Assembly (NCBI RefSeq): GCF_036370855.1
Contig: NC_088108.1
Coordinates: forward strand, 10,997,448-11,061,447
Length of the DNA: 64,000 bases
Origin: Dromaius novaehollandiae
Lineage: Eukaryota; Chordata; Aves; Casuariiformes; Dromaiidae
Direction of reading: 5' to 3'
Shown here: positions 24,316-36,800 of the stretch, one piece after another
Position numbering within the stretch: position 1 is the first letter of the stretch
How the letters are laid out: each line of letters starts with the position of its first letter
Position numbers and translations under genes: made by a program
The notes under the pieces: generated by a model
What the model saw: only the letters and a program-made list of their open reading frames with translations
What the model was told of the DNA's origin: nothing
Databases searched by the model: none

Positions 24316-27295
24316 ACCAGGCACCGCTCTCCCTGAGCCACCGCTGCTCACCCAGCACAGGAAGATGGTGTCAACACACTTTGCTCAGGACATCGAGCTC
24401 TTCGTTACGCACTGAGCAGCACCTCTGCACTTGCAGTAATAGGGGCCCAGTTATCCACAGCCATTAGCGAGATCCTGTTTTGCTTCATCCTTATTATGGG
24501 AAATAGCAAGCTCAGATCCAGCAGTCAGTGGAAAGGTTTCCTCTTATGAGACGCAGTGCTTTTTCCTGTCGATGACGAGAGGAGAGCTCTGCAGCCCTGC
24601 ACAAATTGCTCTGTGAAAGCATACATAGGAGTACATGGAGCTGATTGCGTCCTTAGTGGCAGACTTGCTTAAAAACAGCTGATGGAAATGCAGAGGTCAA
24701 GAGAAATAAATAGTGTAGCGCGTGATGGTGATCATCACTGACACAGCAGCACTGAGGGGCAGGAGGAGAGGAGCGCCCACGCCGTAGCCTGCCCTGGCAG
24801 AAGCGCGGCCGTTCACAGCCACGTCCCGGAGCCCTGGAAGCAACAGGAGACATTAACGGAGTGGTTACAGCAAGCTGATGCCAAAGCCATGATTTTTTCC
24901 CCCATGTGAAGAGAGTAGCTGTAATCAGGCTATTGCTTTGTTGCCTATTAGCAATACGTACCCCTTCAAATATTTCCACAGAAGCAGATAAACACACAGG
25001 TTTTTCCACCTCCTGCACTGCCCTGGTCCTGGCCACCAAAGGGACTTTGCCAAAGTCACCACCCCCGACAGCCACAGGCTCCTAACTGGATTCATTGCTG
25101 TGGCAGAGAAGGGGTTTACGCTGCAAGAGCTGGAGCCTCCTAGGAGCCAGACTGCATCTGGGAAACTCAGCACTGGTTGGGAAAAGGAAAATGACTCCCA
25201 TCTCCCAGTGCACTCCCACCAAAGGCCTTGATTTCAGCAGATACTTCAGCGCACGCCCAGCTTGCCGCAAAGAGCTGTGGTATTCTGAAGCGGTGAGTGA
25301 GCACAAATCAGGGGCTGAGTTTATACACCAAAGCTTTAATACAGCAACTGGTAAACAAGCACATACGAGCAAGCATCTCTGTGCAAGCATGAAGTGCGCT
25401 GGGGATTTCACACCGCCAACAGCAGCTCCCTCACCTAACAAGACAAGTGTGTTTAAATCTCAGCTGACCATCGTAAGAACTGTCTCCTGACATTTCCCCG
25501 TTCCAAAGAAGAGGATGAGAAAGCACTTGCCTATTTTAACCATCCTTCTTGGAGCTGTTGCCTTCCGTCCTTGGCCCTGCAGACCATGGCACAGGGTCGA
25601 CTGCTCAGCCCTTTCCCTGCCGGACTTGCTGGCTCCTCCCAGGCTTGGAACCTGGTCACTGAAGGAGCAGATCCACAGCCCACAACCCCAGTCCAACTGC
25701 TGGATCCTGCCAACAGGGCAAATCCATGGCCCTGGGAGCTTCCTTTTGTGGAAGAAGGTCGTGATGTCTCTCTTGTCTTTAGTTCAGTCCCTGTTCAGTG
25801 AGTGAAGGGACTCTTCACAAAAGAGAGATTTCCAGTCTATTTATGAACAGGTTGAGTGCCTGTCTTAATTTTTGCTTAGTTCTAACTACATTTTTGCTTG
25901 ATGGGCTCATGAATGTATGCTAAACTTCAATATATTCCCTATCAGGTGGTCTGATTTTCACCTGTCACTCTTAACTTCAGCTGGCTATGTTCTTCAAACC
26001 ATTTGCTGTAAGGTCCATACCAACATCCCATTTACATGTGATGAGTTTCATTCATTCACATGGTGTGTGTTGCTATCTCTTCAGTAGCTCCATGAAGAAC
26101 TCTTCCTCTACAGTCCGTTACATATGCACGCTTAATTCCTTTAGCATTTTTGCAGGCTCTGCAAAATGGTATTGATTTGTGCCAATAGAGTAGTTCTGTC
26201 CAACAAAGAGACGGTGTTTTTGCCTGTATTGGCTTCCACTCCAGCCTCTTTTTGAATGCTGACCCTGCTACGTTTTGCTGATACCTTCTTCAGATTTCAG
26301 CTTTTGCTCTCCCCACAGACTCACTGGAGAGTGTGGTTTGCTCACCCACCTCAACCAGGCTGTCTTATTTTCCTTCTAGGATCTGCAGGCAGAGCTACTG
26401 GTGATTAATTTCTGTTTATTTGATACTGCTAAGTTAGAGGCATCACAAATCAGCAGCCTGGCAAATTCACAATCCTTTTTGGCTTCCACGGCAGGCTCTG
26501 CCAGCAGACGTTTTCAGTTTTGGTTCTCAGATCTCCATTACAGTCTGGTCTCAAAACAGCAAATCCATCAGCCCTCCAACTGTGTATGTTAAACTCAGCA
26601 GTCTCAAATCTGTTATCAACGATCCATAAGTTTCCCCCACTTTCCCTGAGAAGTGGGTATCCCCCAGACATTTCACTCATTCCAGGAGAGCGATATTCTT
26701 CAGGTATCTTTACCACAGTTTGATGCCCAATTTTCTCCTTGTACCTGATTGTAGGTAAGCAAAAGATAGTTCCTCTGATCTAGCAACGTTAAAAATCTTC
26801 TTTATCAGTAACTCCACTTACCTTCATGACAGCATGAAAACTGTGTTTGAATTTCTTCTGCTTTCTTGGAGAATTTAAGCAACACCGAATTCTAATGCCT
26901 TTTGTCCCCCTGCTGCCTGCACTTCCATTCCCTCGGTACTAGGTACTCTTCTCTTTCTACAGACATTGCTAGTCTCAGGTTTTATGCAAACATTGACAAG
27001 TGAGAGCTGTGGTTTACAACTAACATGAAATTTTACTTAAAGTTGACTATTAACTTAAGAGGAAAGAGACAGAAAGAAGAAGAAAAAGGGAATTGCATAA
27101 CTCAGGCTCACTCCTTTTGCCTGCAGTCCAGCTAGAGAAAGCATGTTTGGAGCTTTAAAGTCAGTTATGGAGTTTAGCAAGCTTGTGTACATTTAAAACA
27201 AAATGCAGATTTAACATACAGATAGAGAACTTTAAATATAAATTTGACAATGAAAAAAGCTGTCAGAGATATTTAGGGTTTTTTAATATATGTTA

Positions 27296-27328
27296 TACAT
27301 ATATATATACACACACACACATATATAA
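27296..27328. repeat. TA/CA microsatellite
   Basis: TA repeats flank a block of about six CA repeats in AT-rich intergenic DNA. Confidence 0.85.
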
Positions 27329-27566
27329 CTGATAAATCATATCTATATGCAATGTGAGCTGTTGCTATGGTAATGTTAATTTTATATTCCTTACATTAAG
27401 AAGATTGTAAGTTGTTTGGCACAGAGACTGTCTTCCTGTTATAGTATGTGCTGCGTTAAACACAGTGGGACTCTGATCTCTGCCTCGTGGAGCTATTGAA
27501 ACAGGAATAACTACTTACAATAATATCACCATCATTATACAGTGACCTTGAATGCAGTTTCTTTTT

Positions 27567-27625
27567 AAAAAAAAAAAAAAAAAAAGAAAAAGAGAGAAAA
27601 GGAGAAAGGAAGAAAGAGGCAGATG
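27567..27625. repeat. A19 run followed by an A/G purine tract
   Basis: Nineteen A residues lead into about 40 bases of almost pure A/G. This could be a decayed poly(A) tail of an unrecognised retroposed copy on the plus strand, but no source sequence is identifiable upstream. Confidence 0.8.
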
Positions 27626-29519
27626 GGAAAAGAAACTGCCCCTGCATGCTAGCAGGAGGGGAGCAGTGTCGGGAAGCGGAGCTGGGGCCCACTTCAGATT
27701 TCATTTTACACTGATGTGAATCAGAAGCCACTCTACCGCTGCCAGCAAAGGTACCCAGGTACCAAAAAGGCTGAAAAGCAAAGCTGGGCTCCATCTCTGC
27801 GAGCGCACTGCCGCAGCTGTAGCGAGAGGCTCTCCATCTGCTTCACCAACGCCCGATGTCCCCAATGGGACATCCCAGGATGGGGGACTTTGGGCTTCTG
27901 CAGAGGACTAGCACAGGAGGGAGCACAGCTCCTTCCCACAGGGCTGGAAGAGGACTGGTGGGATTTGCTCTTTTCTTTCGCTCAGGGGGAAAGCCTGGAA
28001 ACGAATTTCCTCAGGCTTTCCAGAGCCACAGGAGAAGCTCTCAGGAGATGGTCAAAGTTGGTCTCCAGAGCCGCCCAGCTGGTGCCTCTAAGGAAAGTCC
28101 TGGTGCTGTTGTATCACAAAAGCTGCAGAAAAAATACAGTTAGGGACAGAAGTTGTGGAACTAAGGGCGCTATCGAGGCTGGAGTTATGCTGGAGAGGAC
28201 AGGGAAGCGAGCCCTGATCGGCGTGGTAATGCTATCACGGGGTTGGGCATGCTGCCTGCCAGCCCAGCAGCGGGGACCATCCACGGTGCGGGCAGCTCCA
28301 AGCTCTGCTGGGACCTGCAAAGCCAGCGAGAAAACCCCGGTGAGTCCTTCACAAATGCAGGCCAGGAAAGATCACATCTCTGCATGCTGAATGTGCATCC
28401 ACTGGGCAGTTCTGGAGACCAGCTTTGACAATCTCCTGAAAGGTGCCACAAAGGCAGAGAAACCCCCAGGAGCAGAAGTATTGGAGTTACCACAACCATG
28501 AGCGTGAGGGAAGGGATGCAGCTCCAGGAAAGGGGCAGTCTGAAGGGCCGAGTCCCTCCGCTCTGTGGCAGCTAGAAATGCAAAAGTGTATTAGTGCCAA
28601 CGTCATTAAGACAGAGGGTATCAGTGCCAACCTCCGGCACTGCGGTGCCGTGCAGGAGAAGGCATACCTGGTCCTCTCCCCTGCGGAGAGGGCGCCGGGG
28701 CATCACACAGGGGTTTATTCACCTCCGAGAGCCGGTGGGACCTGAGCCCCTTCCTTGCACAAGGAGAGATGATGAGCCGAGAGCCTGTGATGGCAATGGG
28801 AATGGCTGGAGTCTGGGATCTGTAAAATTTGTGGACGTGTCTTATGCCCTGCAGAGGAAAGCGCTGCCTTGGGTTTCTGGCGCAAAAACCCTCACCTGAG
28901 ATCAGCTGTCTGGGGCGTTTGTTTTCTCCAGATTGATGATGTTTACAACTCCAGGCGTCTTTTCATTCATTTATGATCTCTGGCCGCGAGCAGGTCTCTT
29001 TGGGACATTGAGTGACAAGTATTGTTATGGTGCCAAGGAGATGGGCCTCTCAACTGCCTGTGGCAGGCAGATCACTGTGAAATCATGATTTATCTGGAGT
29101 TAAATTAAGTTATGTCTCTCTTCCCTGCCTGCCCTGGCAGTGGCTCTACACGGGTACGCTGTATTTCTTCCTCTAAAAAGGAAAACACGGGGCCATTCAC
29201 CAATGGCGAGAGATTAGGAAGTGCCCCAAATGCAGACTCCAAGACAAAGCTCATTTGAGCGCAATTGAGGTGTGGAGCTGACAAGTGACAAACGGCAGAA
29301 GCTGAGTTCGCTCAATTTTGGCTTACGCAATTGTTTGGGGAATCATGGGAAGGAAAAACAGGTGAATTATTGTCAGCTCCAGACTTAAACAAATAGAGAC
29401 TTCAAACAAAATTGCATTGCTTAGACATTCAAATGGGGAAATATTTACCTCACCTGCAGAAATAAATGTTATAGTTTACGAGGCATATAAAGCCTTTTAT
29501 GCTGAAAATCGCCCTCTGG

Positions 29520-29900
29520 ATGAGGACAGGCCTGTTCCTCTCTGCGGTCTCGCGCCACTCCATTCACTCGCGGCGCGAAGCGGTGAGCCAGGGCCTCGCT
29601 CTCCGGATGGGCTACGAGGGAAGGAGCCCCGCCACGGGACCTGCCCGAAGCCGCGCTGCCTCAGCACCGCGTCTCTGCCCCCGTGGGGGGCTCGGCGGCA
29701 GCGGACGGGGAAACACTCATTCGCGTGATCCGCCCGGACCTTGGCGCCACCAGCTCAGCAACGCGCAATGCACGGCACAGGCTTCCCCCGCCTTTTGGAA
29801 AAGGTGCCGTGACCGAGCAGCCCCTGCCTCCGGGGAGCACCCTCCCTCTGGCACGGATGCTTTCCGAGGGAAGAAGCCTCATTTTTCACCCATCACATTA
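29520..29900. promoter_or_regulatory. Orphan CpG-rich patch in intergenic DNA
   Basis: CpG density rises sharply here (for example in CTCGCGCC and CGGCGCGAAGCG) about 14 kb from MTNR1C exon 1 and 20 kb from the HMGB3 promoter. No gene start is recognised. It could be an unannotated promoter or an enhancer. Confidence 0.45.
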
Positions 29901-30249
29901 GGGGCGGGATGGATGGCCACATGGCGCAACCTTGATAGCCGAGAAACTCAGCGTGTGCAAGTGTGAGTCTTAAATGGCTCTTTGCATGGAAGACTAGCGT
30001 GCAGGGTAATGCCTTCGCGATACGGCACCAGCGAACAGATTCATGTGTAGAAACGGAGATCTTGCCCCAAGCGACGATACGGGAGCTCCACAGGTCTACA
30101 AACCGCCGCTTCTCCCCATGAACACTCCCTGCGTCTCTGCTCCGCAAGCGTCGCTTACTCTGCTGCACGGCCGCGTGCCCTCTGGGTCGTCCAGAGGCAG
30201 TAGCAGCCGATACGCAGAAACAGTGCCGGGCTGCCAAAACCAAACCATG

Positions 30250-30570
30250 AGGTCCCCGGTGGCATCGGCAGGGCCAAGCCTACCTTATCTGCCCTCCACC
30301 TCCTCCAGCCCCTCCGAGCTTGGGCATTAGAGCGGAGAGCGCGATACGAAGAGACACGAAGGGGGAACAAGGTGGCACTGGTGCCTGCCACAGGCTGCCG
30401 CAGCCCGCCGCCTGCCCCGAGGCCCTTCGCCGCCGTCGCCCCTGGCCAGCGTTTAGCCAGCCGGCAGGCCAAGGGCTGCGGGAGCGCGCGGCCCGCCAGC
30501 CTCCGCACCCAGCGCCGGGCTGCACAGCCGCACGCAGCACCGGTGTGCAGTGCGTGGCGGCTGCCTGAAG
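30250..30570. promoter_or_regulatory. Second orphan CpG-rich patch
   Basis: GC-rich sequence with many CpG steps, densest around 30,400-30,560, lies next to a long T run. The open frames here are arginine/alanine-rich, and I see no supportable protein. It may form one regulatory unit with the patch at 29.5 kb. Confidence 0.4.
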
Positions 30571-30782
30571 ATGGCAAGCCAACACTGCGGTTTATAATAC
30601 GTGCGAATAGCCGAGCTGGAGGAAGAGGGGGCTCCCTACAAATAAGAGGGCTATATTTTCTTCGCAGGCCATGTAATGCCAGAGCAGAATTTAAATTGCG
30701 GTGTTTATCAAACGGGTCTGAGCCTTTTTTTCTTTCTTCCGTTCTCTGTTAAACACTGCCTGTCTTGCAGAATTTCGATGAT

Positions 30783-30793
30783 TCTCTCTCTCT

Positions 30794-30839
<46 letters not shown>
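30783..30839. repeat. (TC)n followed by T43
   Basis: TC dinucleotides are followed by 43 uninterrupted T. Read on the minus strand this is a long A run and could be the tail of a young retroposed sequence, but no source transcript is recognisable in the adjoining bases. Confidence 0.9.
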
Positions 30840-30841
<2 letters not shown>

Positions 30842-33800
30842 CTTGCTCCTGGTACTGCACCAGACCTCAAACCCAAATGCAAAGTGCAAGGAAGAAATTG
30901 CAATGCATCCATTGGCACCAGGGAGCCATACAGCTAGTCTGTGCCGGTAATAATTTATCCTAAGCCTTCTAGTGGCATTTTATGTCTTTTTGCTGTAGTG
31001 CTATTACAGCTTTGATTACTCCATTTTTATGTTTGTCAGCACAGCATATGGGCAAGATAATTTGTATTCAAAGTATTAAACTGGTAATGTAAATTATTAA
31101 AGACCCAATTCATAAAAGCATTACACACCATATGCAGATTCCTTCCCCTGAACTCTCTCCCCTCCTTCTCCACCCATTTTGCAGACCCGACTCACAGCAA
31201 TTTGAGCAGAATCGGGACTGCCTGCAGCCCAGCCACCATCCCGCATGCTTCCCACGGCCGGCTGCCGCCTCCCTGCCCACAAGTGAGGCTGGGATCCCCT
31301 CGACCGGTCTGGACAGATGTGGGATGAGGATTTAGCACCTTCCCCTTCCTGCCCGCGCCACCCCGCTCTGTCCCGTGCATGACCCAGTTACCCCCACACG
31401 CCTGCCACCGGTCAGCCCAGCTCAGCATAGCATCTTTGAAGAGATGATAAGCAAGAAACGGGTTTTCCCATTTTTCCCCTCTTACCCTCATTTGCCTATT
31501 GATCCCCCCTCTGCAGGGTATCAGTCTTCCAGTGCAGGTGCCAGGCCCGCCGCGCCATTCCTGCCCGGCCTCCCACCTCGGGCCCGTGGGCGCACGAGGC
31601 CAGCAGCCCACCCTTTGCTCCGCTCTTCAGACCCCACGCAAGCGCGAGCTGTCGGCCGGCACCAGACCTCTGCAGGGCCACTTCTCCCGGACACGCTGGG
31701 ATCTTGAGGGGAATTCAGCAGTGGCTCGGGAGGGACAGGGGCAAAACCTGCCCATCCTGCGGGGAAATTTGGCTTTTCAGCTGTAACCCCTGCAATAACG
31801 GGCAGCTAATTTCCATAGCTGTTTACCAGACCACATACAGTACCATCATGTTGAGCAGATGCTGTCTTCTGTTTTTCTCATTACCAAGATTTACTGTCTT
31901 ATAAGCTTATTATTGACTGAGGCTTTAGCCTTTCCTTGGGGTTGAGGACAAGGGAGATGCAAACTCTCGGCAGCGCCTGCCTGCAGCAGCACACCCCCTG
32001 CAAAGCCTCGGGGCCGAACCGGTGCCCCAGGCTGCCTCCTCTGAGCCCCGCTTCAGCAGTCCCGTCCGCAGCCCGGCCGGGCACCCGGTCCCTCCCGCCA
32101 GGGCGTCCTCCCAAGGCGGCCGAGGACTGGCGGGGCAAGCCCGGGGCGCCGGCTGGCCGCTCGTGCCGCGCTGGGCTGGCGGTGCTGCTGAAAGACACCT
32201 TCCAACAGAGCAAGAACTGGGGCTCTGATGCTTAACTTCACTTATTCTGCTTGAAGTCGTGCACGCCTGATAACCTAGGCTCCTTCCACAGCACGTGAGC
32301 TGCGCCGGCGCTGACTGGAGAGGTCATTAGGAGCATTGTCCTCTCAGACAACAGGCACTGCAAATAGCAGCCTGCAGCCGGCCCGGCACTTCACACGGGT
32401 GCATACGTACGTACGTACACAGTCACCGGGATCGCTGAAGATACATGGCCGGGGGGTTATCGTGCCATTCAACTCTCTTCTGTTGCCTGTGGAATCAGGG
32501 AGAGACCTCGGAAACCATCAGGAGGAAAGACCTCCTTGTTCCGTGACTGCGAGCTGGATCTCTGTCTCCTGGCATTAAGGTCACAGGCGTCACCAGGGTT
32601 GCTCTTCCAGGGGGAGGGAGGGAGGGTTGAAGCAAAATAAGTCCGGGGGGATCTCTGCTGGTAGGGATGAAGCCACAGGCATCCAGCAGCACTGAGAGGT
32701 CAGAACTGGGCCCACCGCGTCCCCCCACCCTCGGACCTGCCCTGGTAGCTGCCCTGCTCCTGCCGTGGGGAAGGGCCCCACACAGGAGCAGAGCCTGGCC
32801 GCCACACACAGCTGCATGAAGGAAAGAGAGCCCACAGCGCTGGTGGCACCAGGGCTGGGGGACCCAGGACAGCATTTGGGATGGCTTTGGGCCCTGGGAG
32901 CCCAATAGCTCAGCAACCCCTCAGGATGCCTTCAAGGACAGCCCGCCCACCCCTTGGCGCATGGCAAGGCTCAGCTTGGCGCTGGTTCATGCTGTTGGCA
33001 CAACCTCATCCTAACCCCCCGCTCCTGAGGAGGGGGTACTCGCCCCTCCGGCCGCAGGAGGCAGGGGAGGATTTTATACCACCATGAGGCTTACCAAGCC
33101 TTGGCACCCAGCCCCTCCAGCAGGCCCATGGGTGCCCTCGGGAAGTCACGCCTCTTCTCCATGCCTCCGCTTCTCCATCCGTAAATTGACGCTAACTGCA
33201 TGAATCACCTCGCTGCTCTCTAGTACGCTGGTACCAAGCAAAGGAGCGGATTTATTTATTCATCCACGTACTACCTGTCATGCATAAATTGCTCTCATCA
33301 TCATCTCTCTCTAAGCTCACACAGAGAAATTATAAAGACACCATGTTTCATACCCAGTAAGACACAAAGTCACCCTAAAATTAAAGGGCTCCAGGTGCCC
33401 ATGGGAATGCAGCCATGCGCCCTGGTCAGGCCTTGAACAGGGACACATGGCTCTGCCACCGACCAAGCCGAGGTCCTCTGCCACCAACATGGAAAAAAAG
33501 GTCAGCATCTTCTGAGAGCATCCAGGCGAAGTCAGGTGAGAGCACTCCTGCTGGTCCCGCTACCGGACTGGAGCACAAAGAGAGCCAGAGGGCCTGGACA
33601 ACATCACAGGCATTCAGTTCAGGCTGAGCTCACACAGCCCACGGAGCAGCAAAGAAATTTGCTCTTTCCATGGGGACAGCGGTAAGGCAAGGCACCAAGC
33701 CACAGCTGGCCAGTGCTGGCATCCGCAAGCGTCTTCAAGCAGGTTGTGCTCTGACGAGATTCATACCTGCAAGGGGCAGGTCACAACCTCCTTGCCAAGC

Positions 33801-36800
33801 TGAAGTCCAAGCAAAAGCCAACCGCCACCGTCACGACACCAGGAGCAGCGACAGGCCAGCGAGGAGCTCGGCTCGCAAAAGCCTTATTAACACCCGGCGG
33901 ACCGGGAAGAGCTTCGCTCTTGCTTCTCCCGCCTCACGCTCACACCAGGGCTTGTTGGGACAATCCTGATTTCTCCCCGGCTTTCTGTTACTCATGCTTC
34001 AGATTCACTCCTGGCTCTTCCCCTTACCAACGTCTGAGGGCAGTTGTGTCAGGTACAGCAACTCTACAACCAACTCGTTTAAATTATCCAAGTTATAAAC
34101 TGGATTTTGGTAAATGCATAAAGAATCTTGGATGAATTCTTCAGGCCCTCCAGCCTGCAGTGACTTGCACAGAAGACCTCTTTCTCCCCCCCATATGTTT
34201 CCTGCCGATGTATTTCCACCCAGTTTCCCCGGCAAAATGAGACAGACAGTTTTGCCAAAAACCGACAGTAAAACACGGTACCACGACGGGAGCCGCTGGC
34301 CATCGACACTGGACTGAAAGCTTGCTGGTCTGTGGTGGTGCGGGCAGGGCCAGCGGGTAAAGCCAGGGACACCCCCCACAGAGCAGTACAGCAGGCACCG
34401 GCCGCACCTCGCAAACGGCTTTCACTCACAAATTCAGCTAGTCATATTTAGCAGTAATATTTATGCTATTAAAGAGCAGGCGTTAGGCAAATGAATGCAT
34501 GTGTATTTTCAAGCGTAACCAGGATTTTCACCCAGAATCGCTCGGCTCCCCCGCGGAGCTGCTCCTGGGCAGGACGCTCGTTTGCCGACCTGTGGAATGG
34601 GCTGATCGGGGAAGGGTGACAGGCGCCCGGCGCTCCCACGGGGTCAGGCAGAGCATCGCTCGCCCCAGCGGTGGCACGGCCCCCATGTGCCCCTGCCAGC
34701 TATCCGGCGGGGCATGTTCGACAGCGGCTGTGCTTTAAGCGGCCCCGGCGCATGCCCACAACAGGCTCCCTTCTCAGTCCCGCTTCCAATTTCCCGGGGG
34801 CTGAATTTCCAGTAGCACCTGGCATATACCTGTTGGCCATCGCCGTCCAGCCACGGCTTTGCAGCAACATTTGGGTGCTAGCGGATAAATCCAGGGACAG
34901 CTCTGCAAGCCTACAGCCAGGCCCAGCTACGTTTTGGCATGTTATGACTACAGCCAAAGTTAAAGCTGCCAAAAGCAGGGTGTCCAGAAAAAGGACAGAA
35001 ACACGAACAAGCAAAGCACTGGAGATGAAGGATGATGACTGAGAAATGGTGCGCACGCGGAGAGGCACAAAATGACTGTTAAAAAAAATTATTTGGCTAT
35101 TTTTGTGCACAACATATTTGGAATTCCTCTTTCAATATTTTGTTTTCAAAAAGGTAAAAATATTTTCAACTCATATTTCATCATAAAATGGAAAGAAAAA
35201 AAAAGAAAAAAAGCCCTCAGCCATCTGTCCCCAGGCAATGCTCATTGCTCTGTGCTTAGCGCCGCAGTCCGCCGTCCTCCTCTCCCTCCGGGATGCCACA
35301 GGATGGGGACGGGTCCGACGCGGCTCTGACCCACCAGTGCCTGGAGCAGCCTGCAAACCACACAGCTTTGTCCAGCTACAGGAGCGGCTCAAAAAGACTG
35401 GTTTGGGTTTCTCTGTTTTCTTAGTCGTTTGCGTTCTTAACACACTTTGCAAACCACAAATTAACACACGTGCTGGCAGCAGCCCTGCTCCCGTAGCCGG
35501 TCCACGGCGCTGGCTACGTGGCGCGAGCCAGGGCCAGGCACCGCCGCCTGCTCCGAGGGACGAGAAACGGCAGCCGTGATGGGCAGAAGCCGAGGGGAAC
35601 CCACACGTGTCGCGCTTCCCCGTGCATCTGCAAATCAAGGGCTGCGGGAAGCAGTGCTTTGTGCAAGCCAGGGTCATAAAACCTGAGCGGATTCCTTAAG
35701 CTTTCAGGGGGTGGGTTTGTAGCGCTTTGATTGTGCTCGTAATTGGTTTTTCATTAAAGGCACAGAGCGTTGGTAGAGAGGGTGGGGTGCTCCATAAATA
35801 AAAACAGTAATTGTTATTTCAGAATATATCCACAGAGAGCAACCGCGATCCCATCACGCTGCTCATTTTTTGGTGAGTATAACCCATATAACGAATGCAA
35901 AAAACACCCCAACAGACCAGCTAAACAGCAGGCTTCCAGATGTCCACACAGCTCTCCCATCTCAGACTCTTAATCCTCTACTTTGTCTGAGCTCTAGCTG
36001 ATTTCTGATGCATTCAGATTATCCAGACAGCATAACTGCTAGTGAACATCTCAATATTTTCCCCCTTCCATCTCATGTTTCACCTTGAAGGAGAAGCACT
36101 TTACTGGGCCCAGAGCCTTCTTTATCAAGCCAATTAGTTTAACACAAAAGCAGTGAACAGGACCCAGCAAAGCTCAATGGCCTGTAAAATCCCCAATATT
36201 TCGAGATGGGCGGAGGCCAAATATGACTGTTTTAAAAAAAGAAAAGAGAAAAGAGTGAGTAACCAGAGGACTGGCCTTCCCAGCTCCGTTAAAAAGAGAG
36301 CTCGGCAAGCACGGCTGACATGCAAACCACTTAATGCATCGTAAAGGAAAGTTTACAAACAGAGCAGCTATAATTCCTCGTATAACGTTGGAGAACCAAC
36401 GTTTGCAAGGAACAAAAGGAAATGATTAACAGGGGAAATATGCATAGTACAAAAAAGACTTTTTAGTCCAAAAAGGGATGTCCATATTTAGAAACACTCG
36501 ATTCCTGTTGTCAGGGCCCTGCTTTTTCCTGAATGCATTTCTCCCCCTGAAAGAAAGAAGTCACAGAGGGAGTTTGTGCATGGCTGTGTCACATGCACAC
36601 AGAGACCACTTCTGTGCCTCAAGGATCAAGACAGAAACACAGAGATTCCAGAGAAGAATAATATATATATCATCCTCATCACATTTCTCCTAGGAGACGC
36701 ATCCGAGCCACCAGCTCCTCCAGCGGACCCACCTCTCCCTGCAGGTCCCTGAGACCTCGCGCAGGGAAGCACCGGGGCAGGCCAGGGCTGGCCAAGGTCT

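Noticed and set aside
30372-30752. Plus-strand open frame over the orphan CpG patch
   Set aside because: It is Arg/Ala/Pro-rich with alternative frames of similar length on both strands. The CpG patch is reported as a regulatory candidate instead.
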